From NCBI RefSeq assembly GCF_031453615.1, contig NZ_JAVIZT010000001.1:2294001-2358000 (forward strand): 64,000 bases of DNA. Reading direction: 5' to 3'. The DNA is from Microbacterium sp. SORGH_AS_0428. Its GTDB lineage: Bacteria > Actinomycetota > Actinomycetes > Actinomycetales > Microbacteriaceae. The translations under genes and the position numbers were made by a program. This document shows positions 1-8,662 of this stretch, one piece after another (position 1 is the first letter of the stretch; each line of letters opens with the position of its first letter). The notes under the pieces are model-generated. The model did no database searches and was not told where the DNA came from. It saw only the letters and a program-made list of their open reading frames with translations.

Positions 1-315
1 TCCTCGCCCCACCGCCCCACCGCGATCTTCGCCGCCAACGACCTCTCCGCGCTCTCGATCATCGACGTCGCGCATGAACTGGGGCTCTCGGTGCCGGAGG
101 ATCTGTCGGTGATCGGGTTCGACGACGTGCCCGAGGCCGCACGCGCGGCGCTGCCGCTGTCGACCGTGCGCCAGCCGATGCAGCGCCTCGGCGCCGCGGC
201 CGCGACCATGGTCCTCGCCCTCATGAACGGCGAGGAACTGGATGCGACACACGTCCGCCTCGCCACGCGACTCGTCCCGCGTGCCACCACCGCCCCGCCG
301 CGCGCGGGGCACTGA
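1..315 (+). CDS. LacI-family transcriptional regulator, C-terminal fragment
   Basis: The reading frame is open from the first base and ends at TGA 313-315, so only the last 104 residues are present and the N-terminal HTH lies outside the window. The visible part is the C-terminal half of a periplasmic-binding-protein-like effector domain: the strand-turn IFAANDLSAL, then LGLSVPEDLSVIGFDD, then the STVRQPMQRLG segment that closes LacI/GalR sensor domains. It lies 48 bp upstream of the GH43 glycosidase on the same strand. A role as local sugar-responsive repressor of that gene is an inference; the effector cannot be read from this fragment. Confidence 0.85.
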   Translation, partial: SSPHRPTAIFAANDLSALSIIDVAHELGLSVPEDLSVIGFDDVPEAARAALPLSTVRQPMQRLGAAAATMVLALMNGEELDATHVRLATRLVPRATTAPPRAGH

Positions 316-363
316 GACCACCGCCCGCGCGGCGGCACCCGACCATCACGCGAAGGAGCATCC

Positions 364-1884
364 ATGGGTCGTTACCGCAATCCCATCCTGCCGGGCTGTC
401 ACCCGGATCCCAGCATCTGCCGGTTCGGCGATCGTTACGTCCTGGTGACCTCGAGCTTCGAGTACCTGCCGGGTCTTCCCGTGCACGTCTCGGACGACCT
501 CGTGAACTGGACGCTCGCCGGGCACGCGCTGCATCGCCCGGGGCAGATCGACCTGTCCGGGCTGACCTCGTCCTCCGGCACGTACGCGCCGACGGTGCGC
601 GAGGTGAACGGCCGGCTCGTCGTGGTGTGCACGGTCGTCGGACCCGAGGAGGGCGAGTGGGCGGGGCGCACCGGCCACTTCCTGGTCACGGCCGACGCCC
701 CTGAGGGCCCCTGGTCCGACCCGGTGTGGATCGACGGTGTCGGCGGATTCGACCCCTCGATCACGGTCCACGGCGATCGCGTCTGGCTCTGCGGCACGCG
801 GGAGGCCGTCGAGGGCTACTGGCCCGGCCGTACCGAGGTCTGGGTGGCCGAGCTCGATGTCGCCACGGGCGCGCTGCGCAGCGAGCCCGTCGTGATCTGG
901 ACGGGGGCCGCCGTCGGGGCGGTCTGGGCCGAGGGCCCGCACCTGCTGCCGCATCCGGATGGTGGATGGATGCTGCTCGTCGCCGAGGGCGGCACCGACC
1001 TCGAGCACGCGGTCTGCGTCGCCTACGCCGATCGCATCGATGGTCCGTACGCGGGGGATGCGGGAAACCCGCGCCTCTCGCACCGCGATCTCGGACCCGT
1101 GGCTCCCATCGTCGCCGTGGGGCACGCCGACCTGGTGGACGACGTCGAGGGGCGCAGCTGGGCGACGGTGCTGGCGCTGCACCCCGTCGACGGGCGACGG
1201 GGGATCCTCGGGCGCCGGACGTCCCTCGTGCCGGTCGGGTGGGCGGACGGCCGTCCGCTGTTCGCGCCCGGCGTCGGGCGGGTCGAGCAGGTCGTGACGG
1301 CGGACGGCGTCCCGGATCAGCGGCCGTGGCCGACCCACGTCGAGGAGCACTTCACGGCCGAGCGCCTCGACCTCGAGTGGAACGGTGCCGGCCGCTTGCC
1401 CGAGGAGATCGCGACCTGGGGCTCCGACGGCCTGCTGCTGCCCGGGGGCGCCGAGCCGTCGAAGACGGCGGGGGTCTCGTTCCTCGGCCGACGACTGCCG
1501 GACGAGAACAGCGAGGCGTCGCTGCGCCTGCGGATCACTCCCGCAGGCGACGGGTTCCGTGCGGGCGTGCTGCTGCGGGTCTCCGACGCTCAGCAGCTGG
1601 AGCTGTCGGTGACCGGCGCGGGAGAGGCGATCGCGGTGCTCGCCGGCGCTGAGATCGGACGCTTGCCGCTCGGACGCGACGCCGTCGGCGACGAGCTCGA
1701 GCTCACGGTCCGCGTCCGCGACCTCACGGCGCGGCTCTTCGTGGGCGAGGAGGAGGTGGCCTTCTGCGAGCTCGACGTTCTGGCCCCGCAGCCGCCGCGG
1801 GGATTCATCGGCGCCTGGGTGGGGCCGGTGGCGGTCGGAGCGGGTGAGGCGCGCATCACCCGCTTCACCCTCAGCGCGGGCTGA
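364..1884 (+). CDS. Glycoside hydrolase family 43 (beta-xylosidase / arabinofuranosidase type)
   Basis: This 506-residue protein has the GH43 five-bladed propeller in about residues 1-310. All three catalytic carboxylates are visible: Asp15 in HPDPS (general base), Asp130 in GGFDPS (pKa modulator) and Glu190 in AEGPHLL (general acid). Residues from about 315 form a C-terminal beta-sandwich typical of two-domain GH43 xylosidases. There is no signal peptide, so it should act inside the cell on imported xylo- or arabino-oligosaccharides. The start has AAGGAG at 353-358. Its 3' end overlaps the convergent ROK gene by 14 bp (1871-1884). Neighbouring xylA and xylB make xylosides the likeliest substrates; exact specificity is not visible. 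Confidence 0.9.
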   Translation: MGRYRNPILPGCHPDPSICRFGDRYVLVTSSFEYLPGLPVHVSDDLVNWTLAGHALHRPGQIDLSGLTSSSGTYAPTVREVNGRLVVVCTVVGPEEGEWAGRTGHFLVTADAPEGPWSDPVWIDGVGGFDPSITVHGDRVWLCGTREAVEGYWPGRTEVWVAELDVATGALRSEPVVIWTGAAVGAVWAEGPHLLPHPDGGWMLLVAEGGTDLEHAVCVAYADRIDGPYAGDAGNPRLSHRDLGPVAPIVAVGHADLVDDVEGRSWATVLALHPVDGRRGILGRRTSLVPVGWADGRPLFAPGVGRVEQVVTADGVPDQRPWPTHVEEHFTAERLDLEWNGAGRLPEEIATWGSDGLLLPGGAEPSKTAGVSFLGRRLPDENSEASLRLRITPAGDGFRAGVLLRVSDAQQLELSVTGAGEAIAVLAGAEIGRLPLGRDAVGDELELTVRVRDLTARLFVGEEEVAFCELDVLAPQPPRGFIGAWVGPVAVGAGEARITRFTLSAG

Positions 1885-3028
1885 ACTCCGAGGGGTCGGC
1901 GAGGAGGTCGGCGAAGGCGAGCTCGCCGGCCCCGATCAGCAGACGGTCCTCGGCGAGCGAGGCGAGGCGCAGCTCGAGGGTCTCCGCGCATGCGGGCATC
2001 GCCTGGGCGCGCACCGCTTCGCCGAGCGCGCCCAGGTCGCTCGCGCACAGCGCCGCGAGGAACCCGCCGAGCACGACGACGCTCGGGTTGAGGACGTTCA
2101 CCGCGTTCGCCAGTGCCGTCGCGAGGATCCGTTGCTGCCGTTCGATCTCGGCGCGGGCGTCTCCGGATGCGGCGGCGACCGCATCCGTGAGCTGCGCGTC
2201 GTCGGCATCGCTCAGACCGAGCGCGGCGAGCAGGAGCGAGCGGTTCACCTCGTCCTCCAGGACGCCGCCGGGCACCCGGCGGTCCGCCGCGTCCTCGATC
2301 CCGGGGCGGTTCTGCCCGAACTCGCCGGCGTATCCGCCGGTGCCGCCCAGCGGGTTCCCGGCGACGATCACGCCGCCGCCGATGCCGCTCGCGCCGCCGT
2401 TGAGGTACACGACGTCGGCCGTGCCGCGGGCGGCGCCGAACAGGTGCTCGGCGAGCACGCCGAGACTCGCGTCGTTCCCGATGGCGGTGGCCAGCCCCGT
2501 GGCATCGCGGATGAGGTCGGCGAGGGGGACGTCCCGCCACCCGAGGTGAGGAGCGTCGCGCACGAGACCGTCACCGGCGCGGACGAGGCCGGGGACGGCG
2601 AGTCCGACGCCGACGATGCGGTGATCGGCGAGCTCCGCCCGTCGCCAGCGGTCGATGTGCTCGGCCACGAGCGCCGCGGTCTCGGTGGGCGTGGGCGCCT
2701 GGGCCATGGTGACGCGCGCGCGGGCGGGGATCGAGAGATCGAGCCCGACCGCGGCGAGGGTGACCGCGTCGACCTCCGGGTTGACCGCGATCGCCACCGT
2801 GCGCGACTGCGCCGCGACGATCGGGGAGGGGCGTCCTGCGCGCCTCGCGGGGTCGGGCGCCTTCTCGGCGACGAGCTGCTGCGCCGCGAGCTCGGCGACG
2901 AGGGCTGCGACCGTCGAGCGGTTCAGCCCCGTCGCCTCGGTGAGGGCGGCGCGCGAGAGGGCGCCCTCGCGGTGCACGAGTCGAAGGATGCGGGAGAGGT
3001 TGCGCTGCCGCATGCCGATGGCGTCCAT
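1871..3028 (-). CDS. ROK-family transcriptional repressor (XylR-like)
   Basis: This 385-residue protein has an N-terminal MarR/ROK-type winged HTH (about residues 5-60, with SRAALTEATGLNRSTVAALV) and a ROK sugar-binding fold containing SGIGGGVIVAG and GGYAGEFGQ. The cysteine-rich zinc motif usual in ROK proteins is absent; the expected GCLE segment reads GVLEDEV. It is divergent from xylA and convergent with the GH43 gene, so it is the likely xylose-responsive repressor of the pentose module (inference). I place the start at the ATG at 3028 because TACACT (minus strand, 3035-3040) lies exactly six bases upstream, the leaderless pattern seen throughout this window, and because MRQRN follows closely. 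An ATG at 3058 would lie upstream of that promoter. Confidence 0.88.
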   Translation of the reverse strand: MDAIGMRQRNLSRILRLVHREGALSRAALTEATGLNRSTVAALVAELAAQQLVAEKAPDPARRAGRPSPIVAAQSRTVAIAVNPEVDAVTLAAVGLDLSIPARARVTMAQAPTPTETAALVAEHIDRWRRAELADHRIVGVGLAVPGLVRAGDGLVRDAPHLGWRDVPLADLIRDATGLATAIGNDASLGVLAEHLFGAARGTADVVYLNGGASGIGGGVIVAGNPLGGTGGYAGEFGQNRPGIEDAADRRVPGGVLEDEVNRSLLLAALGLSDADDAQLTDAVAAASGDARAEIERQQRILATALANAVNVLNPSVVVLGGFLAALCASDLGALGEAVRAQAMPACAETLELRLASLAEDRLLIGAGELAFADLLADPSEFSPR

Positions 3029-3034
3029 GGCTCC

Positions 3035-3040
3035 AGTGTA
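3035..3040 (-). promoter_or_regulatory. -10 box TACACT of leaderless ROK gene
   Basis: On the minus strand TACACT is followed by GGAGCC and then the ATG at 3028. The spacing of six bases matches about a dozen other genes in the window and fixes the start. Confidence 0.6.
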
Positions 3041-3044
3041 GTAA

Positions 3045-3059
3045 GTTGCGAATAACAAC
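3045..3059. promoter_or_regulatory. Candidate ROK/XylR operator GTTG-N7-CAAC
   Basis: The 60-bp gap between the divergent ROK gene and xylA contains GTTGCGAATAACAAC, an inverted repeat with arms GTTG and CAAC around an AT-rich centre. It lies next to the ROK -10 box and upstream of the xylA ribosome-binding site, so binding could repress both genes. XylR-type ROK repressors are known to use similar GTT/AAC palindromes; the assignment here is inferred from position. Confidence 0.6.
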
Positions 3060-3088
3060 ATATCCGCCTCGCATCGCGAAGGAGCGTC

Positions 3089-4279
3089 ATGCCCGCCCCC
3101 ACTCCCGCCGACAAGTTCTCGTTCGGTCTCTGGACCATCGGCTACAACGGCACCGACCCGTTCGGCGGACCGACCCGTCCCGCCCTCGACGTCGTCCACG
3201 CCGTCGAGAAGCTCGCAGAGCTCGGCGCCTACGGCCTCACCTTCCACGACGACGACCTGTTCGCCTTCGGCTCCACGGAGGCCGAGCGGCAGAAGCAGAT
3301 CGACCGCCTCAAGGGCGCGCTCGCCGACACCGGCCTGATCATTCCCATGGTCACCACCAACCTCTTCTCGGCCCCCGTCTTCAAGGACGGCGGCTTCACC
3401 GCCAACGACCGCGACGTGCGCCGCTATGCGCTGCGCAAGGTGTTCCGCCAGCTCGACCTTGGCGCCGAGCTCGGCGCCAAGACCTTCGTCATGTGGGGCG
3501 GCCGCGAGGGCGCCGAGTACGACAGCGCGAAGGACATCCGCGCCGCCCTCGAGCGTTACCGCGAGGCCGTCAACCTTCTGGGCGACTACGTCACCGACAA
3601 GGGTTACGACATCAAGTTCGCCATCGAGCCGAAGCCGAACGAGCCCCGCGGTGACATCCTGCTGCCGACGCTCGGCCACGCGATCGCCTTCATCGACTCG
3701 CTCGAGCGTCCCGAGCTCGTGGGACTGAACCCCGAGGTCGGGCACGAGCAGATGGCGGGCCTCAACTTCGCCGCCGGCATCGCCCAGGCCCTGTACCACG
3801 GCAAGCTCTTCCACATCGACCTCAACGGACAGCGCGGCATCAAGTACGACCAGGACCTCGTGTTCGGGCACGGCGACCTGCACAACGCGTTCGCGCTCGT
3901 GGACCTCCTCGAGAACGGCGGCCCCGGCGGCGTTCCGGCGTACGACGGCCCGCGCCACTTCGACTACAAGCCCAGCCGCACCGAGGACGAGAAGGGCGTG
4001 TGGGAGTCGGCCGCGGCCAACATGCGCACCTACCTGCTCCTGAAGGAGCGTGCGGCGGCCTTCCGCGCCGATCCCGAGGTGCAGGAGGCGCTCGCCGCCG
4101 CCAAGGTCCCCGAGCTGTCGGTTCCCACCCTGGGCGAGGGCGAGACCTACGAGCAGTTCCTCGCCGACCGTTCGGCGTACGAGGACTTCGACACCGACGC
4201 CTACATGGGCGGCAAGGGCGGCGGCTTCGTGCGCCTGCAGCAGCTCGCGACCGAGCACCTGCTGGGCGCCCGCGGCTGA
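3089..4279 (+). CDS. xylA: Xylose isomerase
   Basis: This 396-residue enzyme interconverts D-xylose and D-xylulose in the cytoplasm, the first step of bacterial xylose use. It is a short class I (actinobacterial) xylose isomerase. Visible signatures are the catalytic His53 and Asp56 in FHDDDLF, the WGGREG turn, Glu180 and Lys182 in [11 protein letters not shown] (metal and substrate binding), and the second metal cluster around [10 protein letters not shown] and HIDLNGQ. Residue spacing matches Streptomyces enzymes. The ATG is preceded by AAGGAG (3079-3084). It is divergent from the ROK repressor and followed by xylB 179 bp downstream, with a large perfect hairpin between them. Confidence 0.97.
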   Translation: MPAPTPADKFSFGLWTIGYNGTDPFGGPTRPALDVVHAVEKLAELGAYGLTFHDDDLFAFGSTEAERQKQIDRLKGALADTGLIIPMVTTNLFSAPVFKDGGFTANDRDVRRYALRKVFRQLDLGAELGAKTFVMWGGREGAEYDSAKDIRAALERYREAVNLLGDYVTDKGYDIKFAIEPKPNEPRGDILLPTLGHAIAFIDSLERPELVGLNPEVGHEQMAGLNFAAGIAQALYHGKLFHIDLNGQRGIKYDQDLVFGHGDLHNAFALVDLLENGGPGGVPAYDGPRHFDYKPSRTEDEKGVWESAAANMRTYLLLKERAAAFRADPEVQEALAAAKVPELSVPTLGEGETYEQFLADRSAYEDFDTDAYMGGKGGGFVRLQQLATEHLLGARG

Positions 4280-4310
4280 CGCGCCGCATCCGGCCCGCCG
4301 CCGGGACCCC

Positions 4311-4381
4311 TGTCCCGCTTGCCGCACTCCGTGTCCCACTTTCTGCAGGATTCGCCCCCGAGAACTGCAGAAAGTGGGACA
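4311..4381. repeat. Intergenic palindromic repeat family A, locus 1 (xylA-xylB)
   Basis: A perfect 17-bp inverted repeat, TGTCCCACTTTCTGCAG (4332-4348) and CTGCAGAAAGTGGGACA (4365-4381), surrounds a 16-nt loop. A diverged extra unit, TGTCCCGCTTGCCGCA, sits at 4311-4326. The same unit recurs at 20973-21086 and 33570-33663. As RNA it would form a strong stem between xylA and xylB without an obvious U-tract, so it may stabilise the xylA message or attenuate xylB. Confidence 0.85.
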
Positions 4382-4458
4382 TGGGTGCGTTGCGGATGCG
4401 GAAGGGGCCCTCTGAAGGCCCTCTGAAGAAGTAGACGTCCTAGGAAGAAGGAGCAGCG

Positions 4459-5760
4459 ATGGCGCTGGTGTTGGGGGTCGACTCGTCGACCCAGTCGTGC
4501 AAGGTCGTCGTGGTCGACGCGCAGTCGGGCGCCGTCGTGCGCACGGGGCGCGCGAGCCATCCCGACGGCACCGAGGTCGACCCCGCGGCCTGGTGGGGCG
4601 CTTTGCAGTCGGCCATCGCGGATGCGGGCGGTCTCGACGACATCGCCGCGTGGTCCATCGGCGGGCAGCAGCACGGGATGGTCGCGCTCGACGCCGACGG
4701 TCGGGTCATCCGCCCTGCGCTGCTGTGGAACGACACCCGCTCCGGCGGCGCTGCAGCGCAGCTGACCGCCGAGTTCGGCGCGGAAGCGCTCGCCGATCGC
4801 ACGGGCCTCGTTCCGGTGGCCTCCTTCACCATCACGAAGCTGCGGTGGCTCCGTGACAACGAGCCCGACAATGCGGCGCGCGTGGCCGCCGTCGCGCTGC
4901 CGCACGACTGGCTCACCTGGCGGCTGCGGGGCTACGGCCCGGCCGGCGAGAGCGCGCTCGGCCCCGTGCTCGACGAGCTCGTCACCGACCGCTCGGACGC
5001 CTCCGGAACCGGCTACTGGTCGCCCGAGACGGGCGGTTACGACCGCGAGCTGCTCGTCGCCGCTCTCGGACACGACGCGCTCCTGCCGCGCGTGCTCGGC
5101 CCCGACCAGTGGGTGACGGATGCGGCGGGCCGCCGCGTCGGTCCCGGTGCCGGCGACAACGCAGGTGCCGCCCTCGGCGTCGGTGCGGTCCCGGGCGATG
5201 CCATCGTCTCCATCGGCACCTCGGGCACGGTGTTCGCCGTCAGCGCCGAACGCACGATCGATGCGACCGGCACGGTCGCAGGCTTCGCCGACGCCTCCGG
5301 CAACTTCCTGCCCATCGTCGTGACCCTCAACGCCGCGCGGGTGCTCGACGCGATCGCCCGGCTGCTCGGGGTCGACCACGCCGAGCTCAGCGCGCTCGCG
5401 CTGACGGCGCAGCCGGGCGCCGGCGGACTGCGCCTCATCCCCTACTTCGAGGGGGAGCGCACCCCCAATCTTCCGGACGCGACCGCATCCCTGGAAGGCA
5501 TGACGCTCGCATCGACGACGCGGGAGAACCTCGCCCGCGCGGCGGTGGAGGGCATGCTGTCCGGCCTCGGCGCGGGCCTCGACGCCCTGCGCGGGCTCGG
5601 CGTGCCACTCGAGCGCGTGCTTCTGATCGGCGGCGCGGCCCAGTCCGAGGCGGTGCGCCGCGTGGCGCCTGCGGTCTTCGGGCTGCCGGTCGAGGTTCCC
5701 GAGCCGGGGGAGTACGTCGCATTGGGTGCCGCGCGCCAGGCCGCCGGCACGTTGGGCTGA
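4459..5760 (+). CDS. xylB: Xylulokinase
   Basis: This 433-residue FGGY-family kinase phosphorylates D-xylulose to xylulose 5-phosphate, feeding the pentose phosphate pathway. The N-terminal phosphate-binding segment [15 protein letters not shown] is followed by [11 protein letters not shown] and by [10 protein letters not shown], typical of xylulokinases. The C-terminal ATP-binding part has [25 protein letters not shown] and [14 protein letters not shown]. It is about 50 residues shorter than the E. coli enzyme, as is common in Actinobacteria. AAGGAG at 4448-4453 supports the ATG. It lies downstream of xylA, probably on the same transcript, beyond hairpin repeat A1. The spacer also has a short direct repeat GCCCTCTGAAG. 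Confidence 0.95.
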   Translation: MALVLGVDSSTQSCKVVVVDAQSGAVVRTGRASHPDGTEVDPAAWWGALQSAIADAGGLDDIAAWSIGGQQHGMVALDADGRVIRPALLWNDTRSGGAAAQLTAEFGAEALADRTGLVPVASFTITKLRWLRDNEPDNAARVAAVALPHDWLTWRLRGYGPAGESALGPVLDELVTDRSDASGTGYWSPETGGYDRELLVAALGHDALLPRVLGPDQWVTDAAGRRVGPGAGDNAGAALGVGAVPGDAIVSIGTSGTVFAVSAERTIDATGTVAGFADASGNFLPIVVTLNAARVLDAIARLLGVDHAELSALALTAQPGAGGLRLIPYFEGERTPNLPDATASLEGMTLASTTRENLARAAVEGMLSGLGAGLDALRGLGVPLERVLLIGGAAQSEAVRRVAPAVFGLPVEVPEPGEYVALGAARQAAGTLG

Positions 5761-5827
5761 GAGCGAGGAACGACCGTCACATGACCGATCCGGTCGTTGC
5801 TCACAGCGCCCACCGAGCGGGCGCCCG

Positions 5828-5833
5828 TACGGT
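5828..5833 (+). promoter_or_regulatory. -10 box TACGGT ahead of small alarmone synthetase
   Basis: TACGGT is followed by seven bases and the ATG at 5841, the leaderless arrangement seen elsewhere in the window. It argues against the in-frame upstream ATG at 5781 as the main start. Confidence 0.5.
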
Positions 5834-5840
5834 CGGAGAC

Positions 5841-6536
5841 ATGAAGGTGCCGCTCGAGCAGCAACAGGTCATGATGTCCCCCGCGCAGTTGCGTGAGGTG
5901 CGCGACGAGCTGCAGCGGTTCCTGCTCGAGTACCGCTTCGGCATGCAGGAGATCGAGACCAAGATCTCGATCCTGCGGGACGAGTTCCTGCACATGCACG
6001 AGTACAACCCCATCGAGCACGTCACCAGCCGCTTGAAGTCGCCCGACAGCCTCGTCGACAAGGTGACGCGCAAGGGCATCCCGTCGGACTTCGCCTCGAT
6101 CCGCGAGCACATCACCGACATCGCCGGCGTGCGCGTCACCTGCAGTTTCACGACCGACGCGTACCGGCTCTTCGATCTGCTGACCCAGCAGGACGACATC
6201 ACGGTGCGCACCGTGAAGGACTACATCGCCACGCCCAAGGAGAACGGCTACAAGAGCCTCCACGCGATCGTCGAGGTGCCCGTCTTCCTCTCCACCGGCC
6301 CCGTGCGGGTGCCCGTCGAGGTGCAGTTCCGCACCATCGCGATGGACTTCTGGGCGAGTCTCGAGCACAAGATCTACTACAAGTACGACCGGCAGGTTCC
6401 GATGGGGCTCACCGAGAGCCTGCGCGAGGCGGCCGAGACCGCCGCCGCCCTGGACGAGCGCATGGAGCGGCTGCACCGCGAGGTGCACGGCGAGCAGGGG
6501 CAGGCCGCGACTGCGCCGAACGTCATCCGCGTCTGA
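5841..6536 (+). CDS. Small alarmone synthetase (RelQ-like GTP pyrophosphokinase)
   Basis: This 231-residue single-domain RelA/SpoT synthetase transfers pyrophosphate from ATP to GTP or GDP to make (p)ppGpp in the cytoplasm. There is no HD hydrolase, TGS or ACT domain, so it is a synthesis-only enzyme of the RelQ/YjbM type. Visible motifs are DIAGVRVTCSF, the GTP-binding loop in PKENGYKSLHAIVEV, and VEVQFRTIAMDFWASLEHKIYYKY. The C-terminal helix LREAAETAAALDERMERLHREV corresponds to the tetramerisation region. I prefer ATG 5841 because of the upstream TACGGT; an in-frame ATG at 5781 with GAGCGAGGAA upstream would add 20 poorly conserved-looking residues. It follows xylB closely but probably has its own promoter. 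Confidence 0.92.
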   Translation: MKVPLEQQQVMMSPAQLREVRDELQRFLLEYRFGMQEIETKISILRDEFLHMHEYNPIEHVTSRLKSPDSLVDKVTRKGIPSDFASIREHITDIAGVRVTCSFTTDAYRLFDLLTQQDDITVRTVKDYIATPKENGYKSLHAIVEVPVFLSTGPVRVPVEVQFRTIAMDFWASLEHKIYYKYDRQVPMGLTESLREAAETAAALDERMERLHREVHGEQGQAATAPNVIRV

Positions 6537-6550
6537 GGCCGGGGCGCCGT

Positions 6551-6556
6551 TAGGCT
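6551..6556 (+). promoter_or_regulatory. -10 box TAGGCT, leaderless start at 6563
   Basis: TAGGCT, six bases, then GTG 6563. No Shine-Dalgarno sequence fits in the gap, so the next gene is probably leaderless. Confidence 0.55.
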
Positions 6557-6562
6557 CGCCGC

Positions 6563-7042
6563 GTGGACGCCGTCGCCGAGATGCTGGATGCGGCCCGGCG
6601 AGAGCTGGGCCCGGTTCCGCGCGAGGCGCTGGGCGTGTGGCGCAGCCGCCGCATCCTCGGCATCCCCGCGGCGCCCCGCATCGTCCCGGCGGGCTCCGCG
6701 TGGCACCTGGGCGTGCTGCTGCTGACGGAGGACGCCGTCCTCGCGACGGGCGAGATCGTCCGTGCCCGCGAAGAGGTGCGGCGCGGATTCGCGGCCGAGT
6801 CGCAGCGGGAGCGGGCAGCGATCGCCGCGGCAGCCTTCCGCGGCGGATTCGCCGAGGGGCAGAGTGTGCACGTCGGCTGGGAGCCGATCGATCCAGGCGC
6901 GGTGGACGCCGCATCCTCACCGTTGCGCCTCGGCGTCGACGGGCCGCTCGTGCGCTGGAGCGCGGCCGGTGGATTCATGCCGCTGGGCGCCTATCTCGCT
7001 GAGCGGGTCGCCCTCGCCCGCACCCCGCCCTCCGGAGCGTGA
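6563..7042 (+). CDS. Conserved-looking protein of unknown function (159 aa)
   Basis: I do not recognise a family with a known activity. The 159-residue protein is soluble, with no signal peptide or membrane helix. The N-terminal helix EMLDAARRELGPVPREAL is followed by strands around RIVPAGSAWHLGVLLL, an arginine- and glutamate-rich helix (REEVRRGFAAESQRERAAIAAAAF) and a C-terminal GPLVRWSAAGGFMPLGAYL segment. The start is GTG, directly behind a TAGGCT -10 box, so translation is probably leaderless. It lies 26 bp after the alarmone synthetase and 67 bp before a two-TM protein on the same strand. Normal codon use indicates a real gene. Confidence 0.7.
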   Translation: MDAVAEMLDAARRELGPVPREALGVWRSRRILGIPAAPRIVPAGSAWHLGVLLLTEDAVLATGEIVRAREEVRRGFAAESQRERAAIAAAAFRGGFAEGQSVHVGWEPIDPGAVDAASSPLRLGVDGPLVRWSAAGGFMPLGAYLAERVALARTPPSGA

Positions 7043-7109
7043 TCCCGGCATCCGGCGCTCTGTTCACAGGGTGCCCGACGCCGCCGTTGCCGGCTGTCAA
7101 GATGATCCG

Positions 7110-8144
7110 GTGAGTGCACCCGAGACCGTCCTGCAGAACCACCCGGGCGAGGTCGAGTTCCCCGTGCGGATGCGGTGGCGGCACGCCCGGACGATGGAGC
7201 GCCGCCGCCGTGCCGATCCGCGCCAGATGCGCCGACGCGCGCTTCCCGTCACCGCGATCGCGGCTCCGTTCGGCATCGCCGCGGTCGTCGCGTCGCTGGG
7301 CTGGTGGGGCACGGGCGCGCCGACCACGCTGTTCGTCTTCTTCGCCCTGGGCACGATGGTGGGGCTGCTGATCGCCTCGACCGTGATGTCTTTCGTCGAT
7401 GCCGCAGCGCCGCTGCGCGCGCAGCGGCGCTATCTCGCGCTCGCCTCCCGGACTCCGCTCACCGAGCGGCAGCAGCAGATCCTCGCGCTCGACGCCGCCA
7501 GCGACTTCGCGATCCGGGGCTGGAACTCCTCGCTGGCGTTCACGCCGACCTTCGCGGAACTCCCGCAGCAGGTGCGCGCGAAGCACCTGGACGGGCAGCG
7601 CGGCGCTCCGTGGCTCGCCCTTCCGCTGCCCCCGATCGCACAGCTGCGGGCTTCGCTCGACGAGCAGTACAAGATCGTCTCCGGATCGGATGCCGAGCTG
7701 ATGGTGGCCGACACCCTGTCGCGGGGCCTGCTGTCTGCCCGATTCGCGGAGATCGCGGGCGGCGACGATGCCGAGCGCATGATGTCGCGGGTCGCCGCGC
7801 TCACCGGCCTGCCCGTCTTCGACATCCATGATCTCGCGCGGGGGAGCGAGCATCACCCGCCCCGCCTTCTGCTGGCGGCCGACATCGAGCGGTCGATCGG
7901 CGGTGTGCGCTACGCCTACGTCGCCGACTACCTGGATGCGGAGGACGCGTGGCGGCTGCTGGAACAGCTCGCCGCCAAGGCCTTCGCGGTGTACCGCAGC
8001 CCGGACGACTACTGGCGCGAGGTCGTCATCGCGACGGCGTTCCGCTCCGACTCGCTCGAAGCCGTGCAGCGCCAGCGCACCGCGCTCGCCGAGCTGCGCG
8101 GCTCATCCTGGCCCGCCGCATCCGCCGCCTGGCCGGCCGCCTGA
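7110..8144 (+). CDS. Two-TM membrane protein of unknown function
   Basis: I read a GTG start at 7110, giving 344 residues. A basic, arginine-rich N-terminal stretch (about residues 20-45) precedes two membrane helices, roughly ALPVTAIAAPFGIAAVVASL and TLFVFFALGTMVGLLIASTV. A long cytoplasmic part follows, with SRTPLTERQQQILALDAASD and a C-terminal domain containing YVADYLDAEDAWRLLEQLA. No catalytic motif is evident. CAAGAT lies six bases before the GTG, compatible with a leaderless start; an upstream extension of the open frame overlaps the previous gene in another frame and is not credible. The neighbours give no clue to function. Confidence 0.65.
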   Translation: MSAPETVLQNHPGEVEFPVRMRWRHARTMERRRRADPRQMRRRALPVTAIAAPFGIAAVVASLGWWGTGAPTTLFVFFALGTMVGLLIASTVMSFVDAAAPLRAQRRYLALASRTPLTERQQQILALDAASDFAIRGWNSSLAFTPTFAELPQQVRAKHLDGQRGAPWLALPLPPIAQLRASLDEQYKIVSGSDAELMVADTLSRGLLSARFAEIAGGDDAERMMSRVAALTGLPVFDIHDLARGSEHHPPRLLLAADIERSIGGVRYAYVADYLDAEDAWRLLEQLAAKAFAVYRSPDDYWREVVIATAFRSDSLEAVQRQRTALAELRGSSWPAASAAWPAA

Positions 8145-8151
8145 CGCGTCG

Positions 8152-8463
8152 TCACCGGTCGGCGTCGGCGCCCCGCGCGCGTCGGACAGCGGCGACGCTT
8201 CGCTCGACGGCATAAACCGGGAAGACCAGGATCAGGTTGTCCACGGCGTCCAGGCGCCGCTGGTAGGTGCGTACGTCGGCGGGTGGCTCCTGCTCGCCCC
8301 GATACGCGGCGCGGTCGACAGCGGAGAAGCGCGGATCGAACCTTTCGGCGTCGAGGTCGATCAGCTCGACCTCGTCCGGTTCGAGATTCTCCGCGAGCCG
8401 GGCGGCGAGGGCTGCGGTCAGCGAGGTGTCGTCCGGGTGGGCGGTCACGATCAGCGTCTTCAT
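8152..8463 (-). pseudogene. Truncated NAD(P)H-quinone-reductase-like flavodoxin-fold gene
   Basis: The first 85 or so residues match the start of the KefF/MdaB-type flavodoxin-fold oxidoreductases: MKTLIVTAHPDDTSLTAAL, then the VELIDLDAERFDPRFSAVDR segment, then NLILVFPVY. In intact family members FPVY is followed by a W-S-x-P-A-x-L-K-G-W-x-D-R segment and about 90 more residues. Here the frame changes to YAVERSVAAVRRARGADADR and stops at 103 residues, against a usual length near 190-200. The FMN-binding second half is missing, so the product should be inactive. It ends 7 bp from the stop of the convergent upstream gene, suggesting a deletion at that junction. Confidence 0.75.
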
Positions 8464-8622
8464 ACTTCGGGCAAGTCGCGAGGGTTGCAGCGTGTTCCCG
8501 CCCGCCGGATGAACCGTCGGATGCGGAGTCCTCGCGGTGGGCCGCGTCAAGCCCCGCGCCGGCCTCACCTTGATGAGCCATGCTCCGGTGGTGACCGACG
8601 AAACCGCGCCCTCCGCGTCCAC

Positions 8623-8628
8623 TAGGGT
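8623..8628 (+). promoter_or_regulatory. -10 box TAGGGT of treX
   Basis: TAGGGT lies 34 bases upstream of the GTG at 8663, placing the transcript start near 8635. It rules out the in-frame upstream starts at 8537 and 8573. Confidence 0.55.
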
Positions 8629-8662
8629 GAAAGCCCCTGCATCCGATGCCCCGGGAGGCGAC

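Noticed and set aside
1844..3055. Plus-strand frame of 403 codons opposite the ROK gene
   Set aside because: Runs antisense through a recognisable ROK protein; Arg/Gly/Ala-rich without domains.
4332..4381. Intrinsic terminator of xylA
   Set aside because: Strong stem but no U-tract, long 16-nt loop, and the unit recurs as a dispersed repeat; kept as repeat instead.
5781..5840. Upstream start of the alarmone synthetase
   Set aside because: A -10 box lies between this ATG and the next, and the added residues look non-conserved; kept only as alternative.
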